64,000 nt of DNA from positions 5,704,001 through 5,768,000 of the forward strand of contig NC_092663.1 in NCBI RefSeq assembly GCF_032118995.1. The letters run 5' to 3'. The stretch is from Asterias amurensis (taxonomy: Eukaryota > Echinodermata > Asteroidea > Forcipulatida > Asteriidae). Positions 36,301 through 46,015 of the stretch are shown here, in pieces. The notes below the pieces were generated by a model. It ran no database searches. It worked only from the letters and a program-made list of their open reading frames with translations, and was not told the origin of the DNA. Each line of letters starts with the position of its first letter. Within the stretch, counting starts at the first letter, position 1. The position numbers were made by a program, and so were the translations under genes.

Positions 36301-39300
36301 ACCTTAGGAAAAGGCGGTATATAAATGGTGTTATTATTATTATTATTATTATTATAAATTTGTGTACCTTGATGCCAGTAACTCTCTGACTTGTGTTTCC
36401 GTTAGTAATCCAAGCTTACAACATTGCGGCAGTAACTGTTGCATACAATCACAGCTAGAAACATCAATGAGAAAAAACCATTATTAGCATCCAGCATTGA
36501 TCTAGCATGATACACATGGTTTGTCACGACTGGGACTTGAACTCATACTCTGCTGATCAGAAACACCAAAGCTTGAGTCCAGTGAACTAGACCACAAAGT
36601 GTCAAGACCAGGACTTGAACCCACACTCTGCTGATCAGAAACACCAAAGCTTGAGTCCAGTGCTCCCGGTGATCTTAACCACTTTGACCAGGACTCACAG
36701 TCATCTTATCTATCAACATTCCAGTTTGTTTTGTATTTTCCTGATTAATCAATTAATCAATATTCGGCATTTCAATGGTTACTCACTTGTGTTTGGTATC
36801 TGCCCGATCAATCAATACATTGAATCTGAGTAACTGCTCAAAGCAACTCAGGAAATGAGTATTGACGTCTGTAGAATCACTGAGTGATGGATTCTGCTTC
36901 AACCGAGTGAGGATCAGGGGTAGCTACAAACAACAATAAAAAGGTATTACTTTTCTGCAAACACCTGAATCCTGTTTTTTCTTTCATTATTCTCTTGCAA
37001 CTTTGATGACCAATTGAGCCTAAATGTTCACAGATTTGTTATTTTATGCATATATGTTGGGATACACTAAGTGAGAATACTGGTCTTTGACAATTACCAA
37101 AGGTGTCCAGGGGTGGATTTCACAAAGGTAGTCCTAACTTAGGACTAGTCCTAGGCAATGCTAAGAGATAGGACTGGTCCTAAGTTAGGATGAGTTACTG
37201 GTCCTAACTTAGGACCAGTCCTATCTCTTAGCATTGCCTAGGACTAGTCCTAAGTTAGGACTACCTTTGTGAAATCCACCCAAGTGTCTTTAATCTTTCA
37301 TTAACTTCATACATCTCCACTCCAAGGAAAGAAAACAAAATTAATATTTACTTGATACCACAAAAGTCACACAAAAGGAAAAAAATGAGATCGCATAAGC
37401 TTTTATAAATAAGTGAATAGTCTCCATGCCATACCTTGATGAATGTAAACGCCAGCCATTTCAGTTCATCACTCGGGTCGGATAGATCAATCAATCCAAG
37501 TAGACTAGCATGACATAACTCAAGGTATATACTAGCTCTAGGTAGATCCTGTACATAAACACAAAGCATCATAAACAGAAAGCCAAACCAATATGTTGTT
37601 TGGTAAGGAATCGTACTTCAGGTGAGGACGTAATGTAAGGAAGCTTGCAACATTGTCATACTTGAGCACTGCTCAATCTGAAACTATTTATGGGTGTCGT
37701 GGCTGAGCGGATAAGAGCACCGAGTTAAAGCTCTGGTGTTTCTGCTCAGCAGAGTGTGGGTTCGAATCCCGGTAGTGACTTTCGTGTCCCTGAGCAAGAC
37801 ACTTAGCTACGATTATTTCTCTCCACCCAGGGGTAAACGGGTACCTGTGAGGGCAGAGATGGTTCTTGTGATCGATTTAGCTTTAGTAGGGCATATTTTT
37901 TGCACAGGTCGTATACTCCCCATGGAGCTGAGATAGCTAAAGGAATGAATTAAATGACATGGGTAATAATGTTAGAAGTGCTTTGAGACGCCCTTCGGTG
38001 TGTAAAGCACTGTATCAAAACCAATTATTATTAATTAATAACAACATGAGGGTGTGGAGGATAAAACATGTATAATTGACTCTAACCTGTAGTTGTTCCA
38101 CTAGTAGTAATTGATCCACGAACGGTTGTAGGTCGCTGGTAACATTAAGAGCTGCTTCCATGAAGGTCATAATACCAATACTAGTACTCATTGACTTCAA
38201 TTCAATGGTATTAGTGTACGCACTGTGATTGGTTTCTAGTTGAGCTATTCTGTAATAATAACATGATAGCCAGTCAGTTATTGAGTCTTCAATTCAATGG
38301 TATTAGTGTACGCACTGTGATTGGTTTCTAGTTGAGCTATTCTGTAATAATAACATGCTAACCAGTCAGTTATTGAGTCGTCAATTCAATGGTATTAGTG
38401 TATGCAGTGTGATTGGTTTCTAGTTGAGCTATTCTGTAATAATAACATGATAACTAGTCAGTTATTGAGTCTTCAATTCAATGGTATTAGTGTACGCACT
38501 GTGATTGGTTTCTAGTTGAGCTATTCTGTAATAATAACATGATAACTAGTCAGTTATTGAGTCGTCAATTTAATGGTATTAGTGTACGCACTGTGATTGG
38601 TTTCTAGTTGTGCTATTCTGTAATAATAACATGATAACTAGTCAGTTATTGAGTCTTCAATTCAATGGTATTAGTGTACGCACTGTGATTGGTTTCTAGT
38701 TGAGCTATTCTGTAATAATAACATGATAACTAGTCAGTTATTGAGTCGTCAATTTAATGGTATTAGTGTACGCACTGTGATTGGTTTCTAGTTGTGCTAT
38801 TCTGTAATAATAACATGATAACTAGTCAGTTACTGAGTCTTCAATTCAATGGTATTAGTGTACGCAGTGTGATTGGTTTCTAGTTGAGCTATTCTGTAAT
38901 AATAACATGATAACTAGTCAGTTATTGAGTCTTCAATTCAATGGTATTAGTGTACGCACTGTGATTGGTTTCTAGTTGAGCTATTCTGTAATAATAACAT
39001 GATAACCAGTCAGTTATTGAGTCTTCAATTCAATGGTATTAGTGTACGCAGTGTGATTGGTTTCTAGTTGAGCTATTCTGTAATAATAACATGATAACTA
39101 GTCAGTTATTGAGTCTTCAATTCAATGGTATTAGTGTACGCAGTGTGATTGGTTTCTAGTTGAGCTATTCTGTAATAATAACATGATAACTAGTCAGTTA
39201 TTGAGTCTTCAATTCAATGGTATTAGTGTACGCAGTGTGATTGGTTTCTAGTTGAGCTATTCTGTAATAATAACATGATAACTAGTCAGTTATTGAGTCT

Positions 39301-41983
39301 TCAATTCAATGGTATTAGTGTACGCACTGTGATTGGTTTCTAGTTGAGCTATTCTGTAATAATAACATGATAACTAGTCAGTTATTGAGTCGTCAATTCA
39401 ATGGTATTAGTGTACGCAGTGTGATTGGTTTCTAGTTGAGCTATTCTGTAATAAAAACATGATAACTAGTCAGTTATTGAGTCTTCAATTCAATGGTATT
39501 AGTGTACGCACTGTGATTGGTTTCTAGTTGAGCTATTCTGTAATAATAACATGATAACCAGTCAGTTATTGAGTCTTCAATTCAATGGTATTAGTGTACG
39601 CACTGTGATTGGTTTCTAGTTGAGCTATTCTGTAATAATGACATGATAACTAGTCATTTATTGAGTCTTCAATTCAATGGTATTAGTGTACGCAGTGTGA
39701 TTGGTTTCTAGTTGAGCTATTCTGTAATAATAACATGATAACCAGTCAGTTATTGAGTCTTCAATTCAATGGTATTAGTGTACGCAGTGTGATTGGTTTC
39801 TAGTTGAGCTATTCTGTAATAATAACATGATAACTAGTCAGTTATTGAGTCTTCAATTCAATGGTATTAGTGTACGCAGTGTGATTGGTTTCTAGTTGAG
39901 CTATTCTGTAATAATAACATGATAACTAGTCAGTTATTGAGTCTTCAATTCAATGGTATTAGTGTATGCAGTGTGATTGGTTTCTAGTTGAGCTATTCTG
40001 TAATAATAACATGATAACTAGTCAGTTATTGAGTCTTCAATTCAATGGTATTAGTGTACGCAGTGTGATTGGTTTCTAGTTGAGCTATTCTGTAATAATA
40101 ACATGATAACTAGTCAGTTATTGAGTCTTCAATTCAATGGTATTAGTGTACGCAGTGTGATTGGTTTCTAGTTGAGCTATTCTGTAATAATAACATGATA
40201 ACTAGTCAGTTATTGAGTCTTCAATTCAATGGTATTAGTGTACGCAGTGTGATTGGTTTCTAGTTGAGCTATTCTGTAATAATAACATGATAACTAGTCA
40301 GTTATTGAGTCTTCAATTCAATGGTATTAGTGTACGCACTGTGATTGGTTTCTAGTTGAGCTATTCTGTAATAATAACATAATAACCAATCAGTTATTGA
40401 ATCTCAATGTGTAGATGTGTAGTACAAGTCTGTATTCATGCAGTATCTGAACAATGTATCAAGACTCACTTTCACTGTGATAGTCTCACTTACAATGTGA
40501 CTTTCTTAAAGGCACTGGCCAAGCACTGGACACTATTGGTGATTACTCAAAACAATTGTTAGCATGAAATCTTTCTTGGAAACGAGCAATAAAGGCTTAT
40601 TTAGGCATATGATAGCGCACAAACTTGTGCAACGAGGGTGTTTTTTCTTTCATTATTCTCATGCAACTTTGATGAACTATTTTTTGTTTTACATGAGGTT
40701 GGCGGCACTAGCTGTTAGCTGCAATGGTAGGATGAGCCTTGGTTGTCAGCTTGTGGCGATGAAAACTGTCAGTTTTGGTGCAAAGGCAAAAGGCTAATTC
40801 TTGTAAATTAAAAAGTAAAAAGAGGTGAGTTAATGTATAGAATAAGAATTACTCTAAGAATACTGACTTAAGAACATCAGTTAGACTCCTCTCCAGCCGT
40901 TCTCGTATTGATTCAGTAGTTGCTCTATCTCCTTTATCTTTCTTATTAGCATTCTGATTGGAGGTTGTCCTTGGAGCATTGAGAAGCTGGTCCACTTGAC
41001 TACTACCACCTTCAAATATCAATCAAACAATTACATATTATTTTATCAACTTCAGATTATACGTTCTTTAAAGCCATTGGACCCTTTCGGTAAACAGCGT
41101 TGTCCAAGGCCCACACTTTGTGTACCACAACTTCTATATCAAATAACAAACCTGTGAAAATTTAGGCTCAATCGGTCATCGGAGTCGGGAGAAAACAACG
41201 GAAAAACCCACCCTTGTTTCCGCGCGTTTCGCCGTGTCATGACATGTGTTTAATTCTCGTTAACGAGAATTTATATTGTTTTGCTGTTTTCTCAAAAAGT
41301 AAAGCATTTCATGGAATAATATTTTAAGAGAAGTCTTTCACCATTGCCTTCTGTAAACCCTGTAAGTTATTTGTAAATCTGTGAACTTTTTTTTTTTTCT
41401 GAACCGAAAGGGTCCAATGGCTTTAAAGGGTGTATGCACTTTTTGAGGGCGAAAAAACACAATGTCCACAGATTTACACTAAACTTACACAGTTTGAAGG
41501 TAATGATAGTAGAAAGCTTCCCTGAAAATATTATGTGCCGAGGTGCTGTAGTTTTTGGGAAATGAGTAAAAAAATGTCATGAAAATAATTTTGGTCTCAT
41601 GAGACCAAAAGTATTTTAAGCATTTACAAACGTATTTTCATGACATTGTTTTACTCACTTCTCAAAAACTACAGCACCTCAGTAAGTTATATTTGAAGGG
41701 AAGCTTTCCAAAATCAGTATCTTCAAACCCACTAAGTTTGATGTAAATCTATGGACATTTTGAAAAAGTACCCAAATCCTTTAAGCAAAAGAACTTCATT
41801 AGAGAGCATTATTGACTTAAATGGCTGAAGCACTCCTAACCTGAACATCTGACGTCACACTTCAAGGCTTAAGAATTACACCAGATCCTGATGTTAGACC
41901 TCGTTGAATATGGGACCCAGAAGCGCTATATTTTTCTGTATTTCACTTGCACTTGTGTGATAACTTATAGTATAAGAAGCCAC

Positions 41984-42020
<37 letters not shown>

Positions 42021-44565
42021 GATTATTACTGTAGGCTGACTCCCTGATGCAATATTTCCTACTCACCTCTAGTTTGTTGTCCTGGTTGTGACTGTGACTG
42101 AGTTGCACTTAAAGTAACTTTGATAGAATCAATAGTCTCTTCCATCTCAGTCCATGTACCTACACCAAATCAAGAAATGTATTCACATCAAATAGTGCAG
42201 GTAGTATCAAGGAAGGATTGTACAGAGGCATTCAGTCCCTACCTGACTGCATAGGTTTTCTCTGGAACAAATATCTGGGGTTTTCCTCCCACATCTAAAA
42301 CTGGATTTTTGTTATTGTCTTCTCTCTTCTCGTTTGGCTCTAATAAGAGCATTGAGAATAAATATATCCAAATCCTAATATAATAACAGTGACAGAAATA
42401 GAAGTAGAATTAGTCAAGTTATTATGGCGGCTGGTAAATCTTACCTTCATCTTCAAGTTTAGCAATAAACAGAAATATCTTATTGACTCGACTCAAACAA
42501 GTAATGCGTAATATTTCGCTGATGATGTCTAGATTGGTGGCCATGACTTGTAGATCTCTTAACTCAGGCATCTTCTCTAGTATGAGGGCAATAGAATGAA
42601 GAAGCCATTGGATGACTTGTAGAAAGGACTGACATAGATTCAAACAATCTTCCATTGAGCCTTGGCAGCTAGATACACAAGCAAGAAAATAAGTGGTAAG
42701 AAAAGAAAGAACACTCCTTTTGCACAAATTTGAGTGCTTTTTAATGCACAATGAAAGGCATCAGGCCTAAAGTCTTTTAATTGAGTGAGAAAGTACCTCT
42801 TTCTCAATAACTATGTGACTTCAAAGGGAAGCTTCTCTCACAATATTTTATAGTATCACAACTTTCCATTGCTTGTTACAAAGCATGTTTTTACACTAAC
42901 AGTTGTTTTGAGTAAATACAATACATCGCCTTCAAGGACCACTATAAGATTGAAAACCAAATGTCATAAAATAAGAATTGGAAATGACAAAAAACATTTA
43001 ATTTGAACAAAGGTCTGTAGTGTGCAGTTTATATCTTACTCTTTAATTTAGGATCAGTCCTGATTGTTGTTTTCACTTTAGTGATTAAGACTAAACTAAT
43101 AATCAAGAAATCTGACTAGAAAATCAGCTGTGATAATAAACCATACTTACTTGATTTTGTTGACACATCCTGAGAAAATCTCCATCAAGCTCTTCATACA
43201 ATACGGCCTTGTTATGCATATTGTGTCATGATCACTGATCGAGTTAAAAACGGCTGAATGGGAGACTACCTGTAAATATAATAAGAGAACATTATTGTTA
43301 ACATGCAGGGTTTTAAATAAGCATTCGCTGGTTAATTTAACCAGGCAGAAATGGGCCATTCTTACTACCCACCGGGTTGGGTAAGTTTCCAGGAGGAAAA
43401 CTTCATGGGTTGTCTGCACTGGACTTCAAATGGTCTAGTTACCCATTTGCTTTTTTAGTTTATCCCCAAAAAGTCCCCTAAATTCTCATTGAGATAGGAC
43501 ATCATCAGGCTCAATGCGAACACAGCTAAATTCTCATGGGTCTAGAAACAGAACTCAAGCTTGTGATTCTTACCTGAGATACTATCACATGTTTGAGATA
43601 GGACATCATCAGGCTCAAGGCGAACACAGCCAAGTTCTCATGGGTCTAGAAACAAAACTCAAGCTTGTGATTCTTACCTGAGATACTATCACATGTTTGA
43701 GATAGGACATCATCAGGCTCAATGCGAACACAGCTAAATTCACATGGGTCTAGAAACAAAACTCAAGCTTGTGATTCTTACCTGAGATACTATCACATGT
43801 TTGAGATAGGACATCATCAGGCTCAGTGCGAACACAGCTAAATTCTCATGGGTCTAGAAACAAAACTCAAGCTTGTGATTCTTACCTGAGATACTATCAC
43901 ATGTTTGAGATAGGACATCATCAGGCTCAATGCGAACACAGCTAAATTCACATGGGTCTAGAAATAGAACTCAAGCTTGTGATTCTTACCTGAGATACTA
44001 TCACATGTTTGAGATAAGACAGCATTAGGCTGTTAGGATTGGGTCCAACAAAAGCCTGGGTCAAGATCATATCTGTAGAGAAAACAAATAATGCATCTTT
44101 TAATAACGATGTATTGACAAAACATGCATACAGTACAATAACCATTAAAACACTGGAGGCCAAATTATCGAAAACACACAATTGAGCCCCAATCGCGACA
44201 CTTGTGTCCTGAAGTAAGACACTTAAACCATTGCTTCATCTTTTAGATTGGACGTAAAGCTGTGTGTTGTTATAAAAACTATCAATGTACCCCAGTACAG
44301 ACTTATTGCAAAGAGAGGTGCACCCTAGTATGTCTGGCAGTGCAACTATCTTCAATCATGAAGGCTGCACTAGAACGAAAGAAAGAGAAGAATGTTTGAT
44401 GAGGTAAGTTGAAAGCCTACCCGCTAGTTTATAATTATCTCCTGACACTCCTGGTGGTAAGATCTGCTTCATTTGTGTACTCCATTGTACATCTGTCCAA
44501 CGTTCTCTCCATGCCTTCAGTAATAGTTCCTTCATTGATAAACATCTTTGCTGTATCGTCTCCAT
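24322..44565 (-). CDS. MED24: Mediator complex subunit 24
   Basis: Twenty-two coding exons on the minus strand: 44565-44421, 44072-43990, 43269-43151, 42668-42445, 42159-42067, 41009-40868, 38249-38087, 37548-37435, 36923-36787, 36454-36368, 35561-35435, 35071-34929, 33996-33873, 33371-33208, 32521-32422, 31998-31814, 30082-29799, 29236-29045, 27801-27728, 27432-27339, 25199-25054, 24459-24322. They sum to 3078 nt with every phase closing: 1025 aa, against about 989 in vertebrate MED24. Matches in order include [71 protein letters not shown] and [13 protein letters not shown]24 is a tail-module subunit linking activators to RNA polymerase II in the nucleus (family knowledge). The family's segment just before the last two exons is shorter here, so an extra small exon in 25200-27338 could be missed. 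Four introns carry tandem copies of their own exon borders. Confidence 0.95.
28066..29010. mobile_element. hAT-like MITE with a nested palindromic element
   Basis: The left end GCTTGGGCGATAT (28068) pairs with the right end, the complement of GGCTTGGGCAATATTGC. Further in, ATCGTGATTT pairs with AAATCACGAT. Nested at about 28529-28767 is a second palindrome with arms of about 100 bp (GTAGCCTTGCTCAAGGCAGT; ACAGCGGCGGTC), GC-rich against AT-rich surroundings. It lies in a MED24 intron between exons 29045 and 27801 and codes for nothing. Confidence 0.7.
29290..29759. mobile_element. Family A fragment joined to a TTAA-flanked MITE of family D
   Basis: 29290-29422 is the end part of a family A-like element (GAGGGAGCC, CTCACAATGTTTTATACTAT). 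TTAA at 29423-29426 is its right flank and also the left flank of a second element (29427-29759), which ends GAAAGTGTCCAATGGC before TTAA at 29760-29763. The latter is an inverted copy of the element at 41072-41422. It lies in a MED24 intron. Confidence 0.7.
30398..31153 (+). repeat. Tandem array, 13 near-identical 59-bp units
   Basis: The unit contains GTTTTGTTATAAGTGTAACT followed by CTACCAACACAATGAACC and TTGACAAAATAATACCATTCC. The start word AACTCTACC recurs at 30421, 30480, 30539 and so on to 31129, exactly every 59 bp, with essentially no substitutions. It lies wholly within the MED24 intron between exons 31814 and 30082 and copies no exon sequence. Such uniformity suggests recent expansion or strong homogenisation. 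Confidence 0.95.
32126..32245 (-). mobile_element. MITE family A variant, one end only
   Basis: After TTAA (32122-32125) the sequence AGGCACTGGACACTATTGG and the subterminal words follow, then the match stops at about 32245. It lies in a MED24 intron. Confidence 0.6.
32829..32905 (+). mobile_element. tRNA-like SINE head
   Basis: A-box-like TAGCTCAGTTGGTAGAGC and B-box-like GGTTCGAGTCCC are at tRNA-like spacing. The first seven bases (GGCTGAA) do not pair with the expected 3' stem (CTCTAGT), so it is not a functional tRNA. A T-rich body follows. Related heads are near 44890 and 56497. Confidence 0.65.
32972..33250 (-). repeat. MED24 splice-donor array, four 77-bp units
   Basis: The exon 33371-33208 ends at its donor at 33207. 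Downstream in the transcript come three more copies of the last 44 or so coding bases (encoding [15 protein letters not shown]) with their GT donors, with exon-end positions at 33131, 33054 and 32977. Period is exactly 77 bp. Units also hold about 30 bp of intron (CCAACCATACCCTAATCC on the plus strand). Confidence 0.92.
33965..34455 (-). repeat. MED24 splice-acceptor array, six units of 86-88 bp
   Basis: The true exon starts at 33996. Identical or near-identical acceptors, each followed by about 35 coding bases ([12 protein letters not shown]), lie upstream in the transcript with exon-start positions 34082, 34168, 34256, 34342 and 34428. Spacing is 86, 86, 88, 86, 86. Each unit also includes intron sequence (ATAAGATATTGCCTGAGG on the plus strand). 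Confidence 0.92.
35659..36012. mobile_element. TTAA-flanked MITE, family C, palindromic
   Basis: TTAA flanks lie at 35655-35658 and 36013-36016. The arms pair through AAAACTACAGCACCTCAG and its complement, with ATTTTCGTCTCATGAGACGA at the centre. A second copy is at 41427-41780, and decayed partial copies lie near 27460-27600 and 55123-55280. It lies in a MED24 intron. Confidence 0.85.
36515..36705 (-). mobile_element. tRNA-derived SINE heads, tandem duplicate, minus strand
   Basis: Two copies, about 82 bp apart, of ACTCTGCTGATCAGAAACAC followed by CAAAGCTTGAGTCCAGTG. This is the complement of the head of the SINE at 37687 (CACTGGACTC, GCTCAGCAGAGTGTGGG). It lies in a MED24 intron. Confidence 0.65.
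37112..37282. repeat. Near-perfect palindrome of about 170 bp
   Basis: GGGTGGATTTCACAAAGGTA at the left pairs with its complement TACCTTTGTGAAATCCACCC at the right. Almost all of the interior pairs too (CCTAACTTAGGACTAGTCCT repeated as complement). It sits inside a family A-like fragment (AAAGGTGTCCAG before, GTGTCTTTAATC after), so it is a nested insertion. It lies in the MED24 intron between exons 37435 and 36923. Confidence 0.9.
37687..38040 (+). mobile_element. tRNA-derived SINE, complete copy
   Basis: The head is tRNA-like: GTCGTGGCTGAGCGGATAAG (A-box-like) and GTGGGTTCGAATCCCGG (B-box). The body has GAGCAAGACACTTAGC, CACCCAGGGGTAAACGGGTA and CTCCCCATGGAGCTGAGA. The 3' end has TTCGGTGTGTAAAGCACTG and an ATTATTATTAA tail. 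Head variable-arm length suggests a type II (Leu/Ser) tRNA origin. It lies in a MED24 intron, opposite to the gene. Confidence 0.82.
38205..40405 (-). repeat. MED24 splice-acceptor array, 24 units of 92 bp
   Basis: The exon 38249-38087 starts with an acceptor and about 52 bases encoding [18 protein letters not shown]. That block, its AG and the adjoining intron recur every 92 bp, with exon-start positions 38249, 38341, 38433 and so on to 40365: one real and 23 decoy acceptors. Units differ by a few substitutions (cgcaCtgtg/cgcaGtgtg, cAagtc variants). The array fills almost the whole intron between exons 40868 and 38249. Confidence 0.96.
40508..40700 (+). mobile_element. MITE family A variant, fragment
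   Basis: TTAAAGGCACTGGCC and ACACTATTGGTGATTACTCA start the fragment. GCACAAACTTGTGCAACGAG and TCTTTCATTATTCTC follow in family order before the match fades. It lies between the 24-unit array and the next upstream MED24 exon. Confidence 0.6.
41072..41422. mobile_element. TTAA-flanked MITE, family D
   Basis: Left TTAA is 41068-41071, right TTAA is 41423-41426. The ends are AGCCATTGGACCCTTTCGG and its complement. The centre has ATTCTCGTTAACGAGAAT. The inverted copy is at 29427-29759. It lies in a MED24 intron. Confidence 0.85.
41427..41780. mobile_element. TTAA-flanked MITE, family C
   Basis: It follows family D directly, with the 41423-41426 TTAA serving both. Right TTAA is at 41781-41784. 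The central palindrome is TTGGTCTCATGAGACCAA. Same family as 35659-36012, partner arm order reversed. Confidence 0.85.
43480..44000 (-). repeat. MED24 splice-donor array, 104-bp units
   Basis: The exon 44072-43990 ends with bases coding [14 protein letters not shown] and a GT donor. Four more copies of this end (coding [14 protein letters not shown]) with the donor GTAAGAATCACAAGC follow in the intron at exon-end positions 43886, 43782, 43678 and 43574, exactly 104 bp apart, plus a partial unit without donor near 43483. Unit-specific changes (Ala/Thr-type SNPs in CAATGCGAACAC) show the copies have begun to diverge. Confidence 0.93.
44180..44345 (+). mobile_element. tRNA-derived SINE fragment
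   Basis: CACTTGTGTCCTGAAGTAAG, ACACTTAAACCATTGCTTCA and TAGATTGGACGTAAAGC match the body of the SINEs at 59860 and 61660. It lies in MED24 intron 1, just upstream of the second coding exon. Confidence 0.6.
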
Positions 44566-45298
44566 GGTGTCTTGCCCCTATCTTAACAACAGTTGTTGTT
44601 GTTGTTTACATTGATTTTAATTAGTTTCCTGTATATAAAACATAAAAAAACAAAATATAGTTAAAAGTGCAAAACTCTCCGTCTTCTACCATTTTGTTGA
44701 AGTTTTGGTGAGTAACAATGTATCGTACTCTCCTCAAATGGCCCTTAGGCCCCTACACTGCAATAATTGCAATCTCTTGATGATGGTCCCCTAAGACATA
44801 GACAAGGAGCAAATGCAATGGGCCATGTGGGGATGTGTGATTGTGTGTAAACAAAATGTTACATTATAAAAGCTAGGAAGCTTGCACGTTAAATCAGAGG
44901 TCGTTGCCTGCTTCAAATCCTACTCTAGTTAATTTTGCTTTGCTCGAACAACCATGGAGGAAGGAAACTTAACCACTGGCTCAACATAATATTGTTTCAG
45001 TTATTTTTGAGTAAGGTAAAAAAGGAGTATACAATTATTTCGCCCGGTTCACAACAAAAGCTTAACAATTTGGCAAAACAACCAACTTCTTTCAACCATG
45101 TTATAATCTTACTAATACTTACTTCTGATTTAATTAGGCTTCCGCCTTTAGTTAGATCCCCGCCTTTAATTAGACCCCATCCAATCCTTTCATATTTTTT
45201 CTTAGTAGAGTTATCGGTTATAAATAGGCATCAATATCAAACCATCAAGATTCAAGCTCTTTCTTCTTAAAACTTGGACACTGTGACTGTCTATGGCA

Positions 45299-45503
45299 TT
45301 AGACGATGTGACCAATGTTTACATTCAAACCGCCCTCTCTAAAACACTGGATACGTCATGTTTCGCCGGGCAAAAAGACTTGTAGTCATGGTAAGATTTC
45401 ATACACTTTCTAGCTGGCGGCCAAAACACAAAGGTTTTGCCCGGCGGTATGCACGCGAATCAAATGGTTTTCAAGTGACGTCAGAGGTCACATCGTCTAT
45501 ACT
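45299..45503. mobile_element. Short inverted-repeat element
   Basis: TTAGACGATGTGACC at the left pairs with GGTCACATCGTCTA at the right. TTCGCCGGGCAAAA pairs with TTTTGCCCGGCGG. Probably TA-flanked (mariner-like). Non-coding. Confidence 0.75.
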
Positions 45504-45593
45504 ATAATTTGTTGTGGCACTGGTGGTAGGTTGTTTGTTCCAATCATTTATACTCAATGACTCAAATGGTTTCCTGGCTTCAGAATTAAACGG

Positions 45594-45728
45594 ATAAGGT
45601 TTATCGCGATTCAGAAACGCAATGCATTTCTATGCAGTTTGTACGACTCGCGCACGCAACGCCTATACCTTTGTGTGGGTTCAACAGCGCCCTCTCTTGA
45701 TATTTTGCTATTCGCGATAAACCTTATT
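45594..45728. mobile_element. Short inverted-repeat element
   Basis: ATAAGGTTTATCGCGA at the left pairs exactly with TCGCGATAAACCTTAT at the right. About 135 bp, non-coding. It lies between the MED24 start and its probable first exon. Confidence 0.8.
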
Positions 45729-45935
45729 ATAAATATAAACAACAACTCTTCTTATCTTATTTTTAAATAATCTTTGTTACCTTAATTAATGTTATTTGTT
45801 AGTGTTAAAATAATTACTTGTGGTGAGACATTGAATTGATTGGGAATCCAGAAACTACTAATGATCGACTCGATCGACTTATCTCATTCTCCCACCAAAG
45901 TAAAGGATAATAGATGATAACATGGGTTAACTTAC

Positions 45936-46015
45936 CGGGTTTGAAGATTGTTGTCACCTGACACTTGTGTGATGATTCTGCTGTCTGCGATGACGAACAG
46001 CGCCACCATGAGCTT
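45936..46015 (-). other. Probable 5' untranslated exon of MED24
   Basis: A good donor (CAAACCCG followed by GTAAGTTAAC on the minus strand) sits at 45936. It lies 1.37 kb upstream of the MED24 start codon, next to the divergent p23 promoter. The acceptor it would join (near 44582) has a weak pyrimidine tract. It contains an ATG of its own, so it could instead add or regulate an upstream reading frame. The 5' limit is a guess. Confidence 0.4.

Noticed and set aside
37687-37780. tRNA gene (Leu/Ser-like)
   Set aside because: It continues into a SINE body shared with several other copies, and stem pairing is poor.
38205-40405. Coding repeat domain of MED24
   Set aside because: Each 92-bp unit contains intron sequence with stops and the unit length breaks the frame. 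MED24 phases close perfectly without it.
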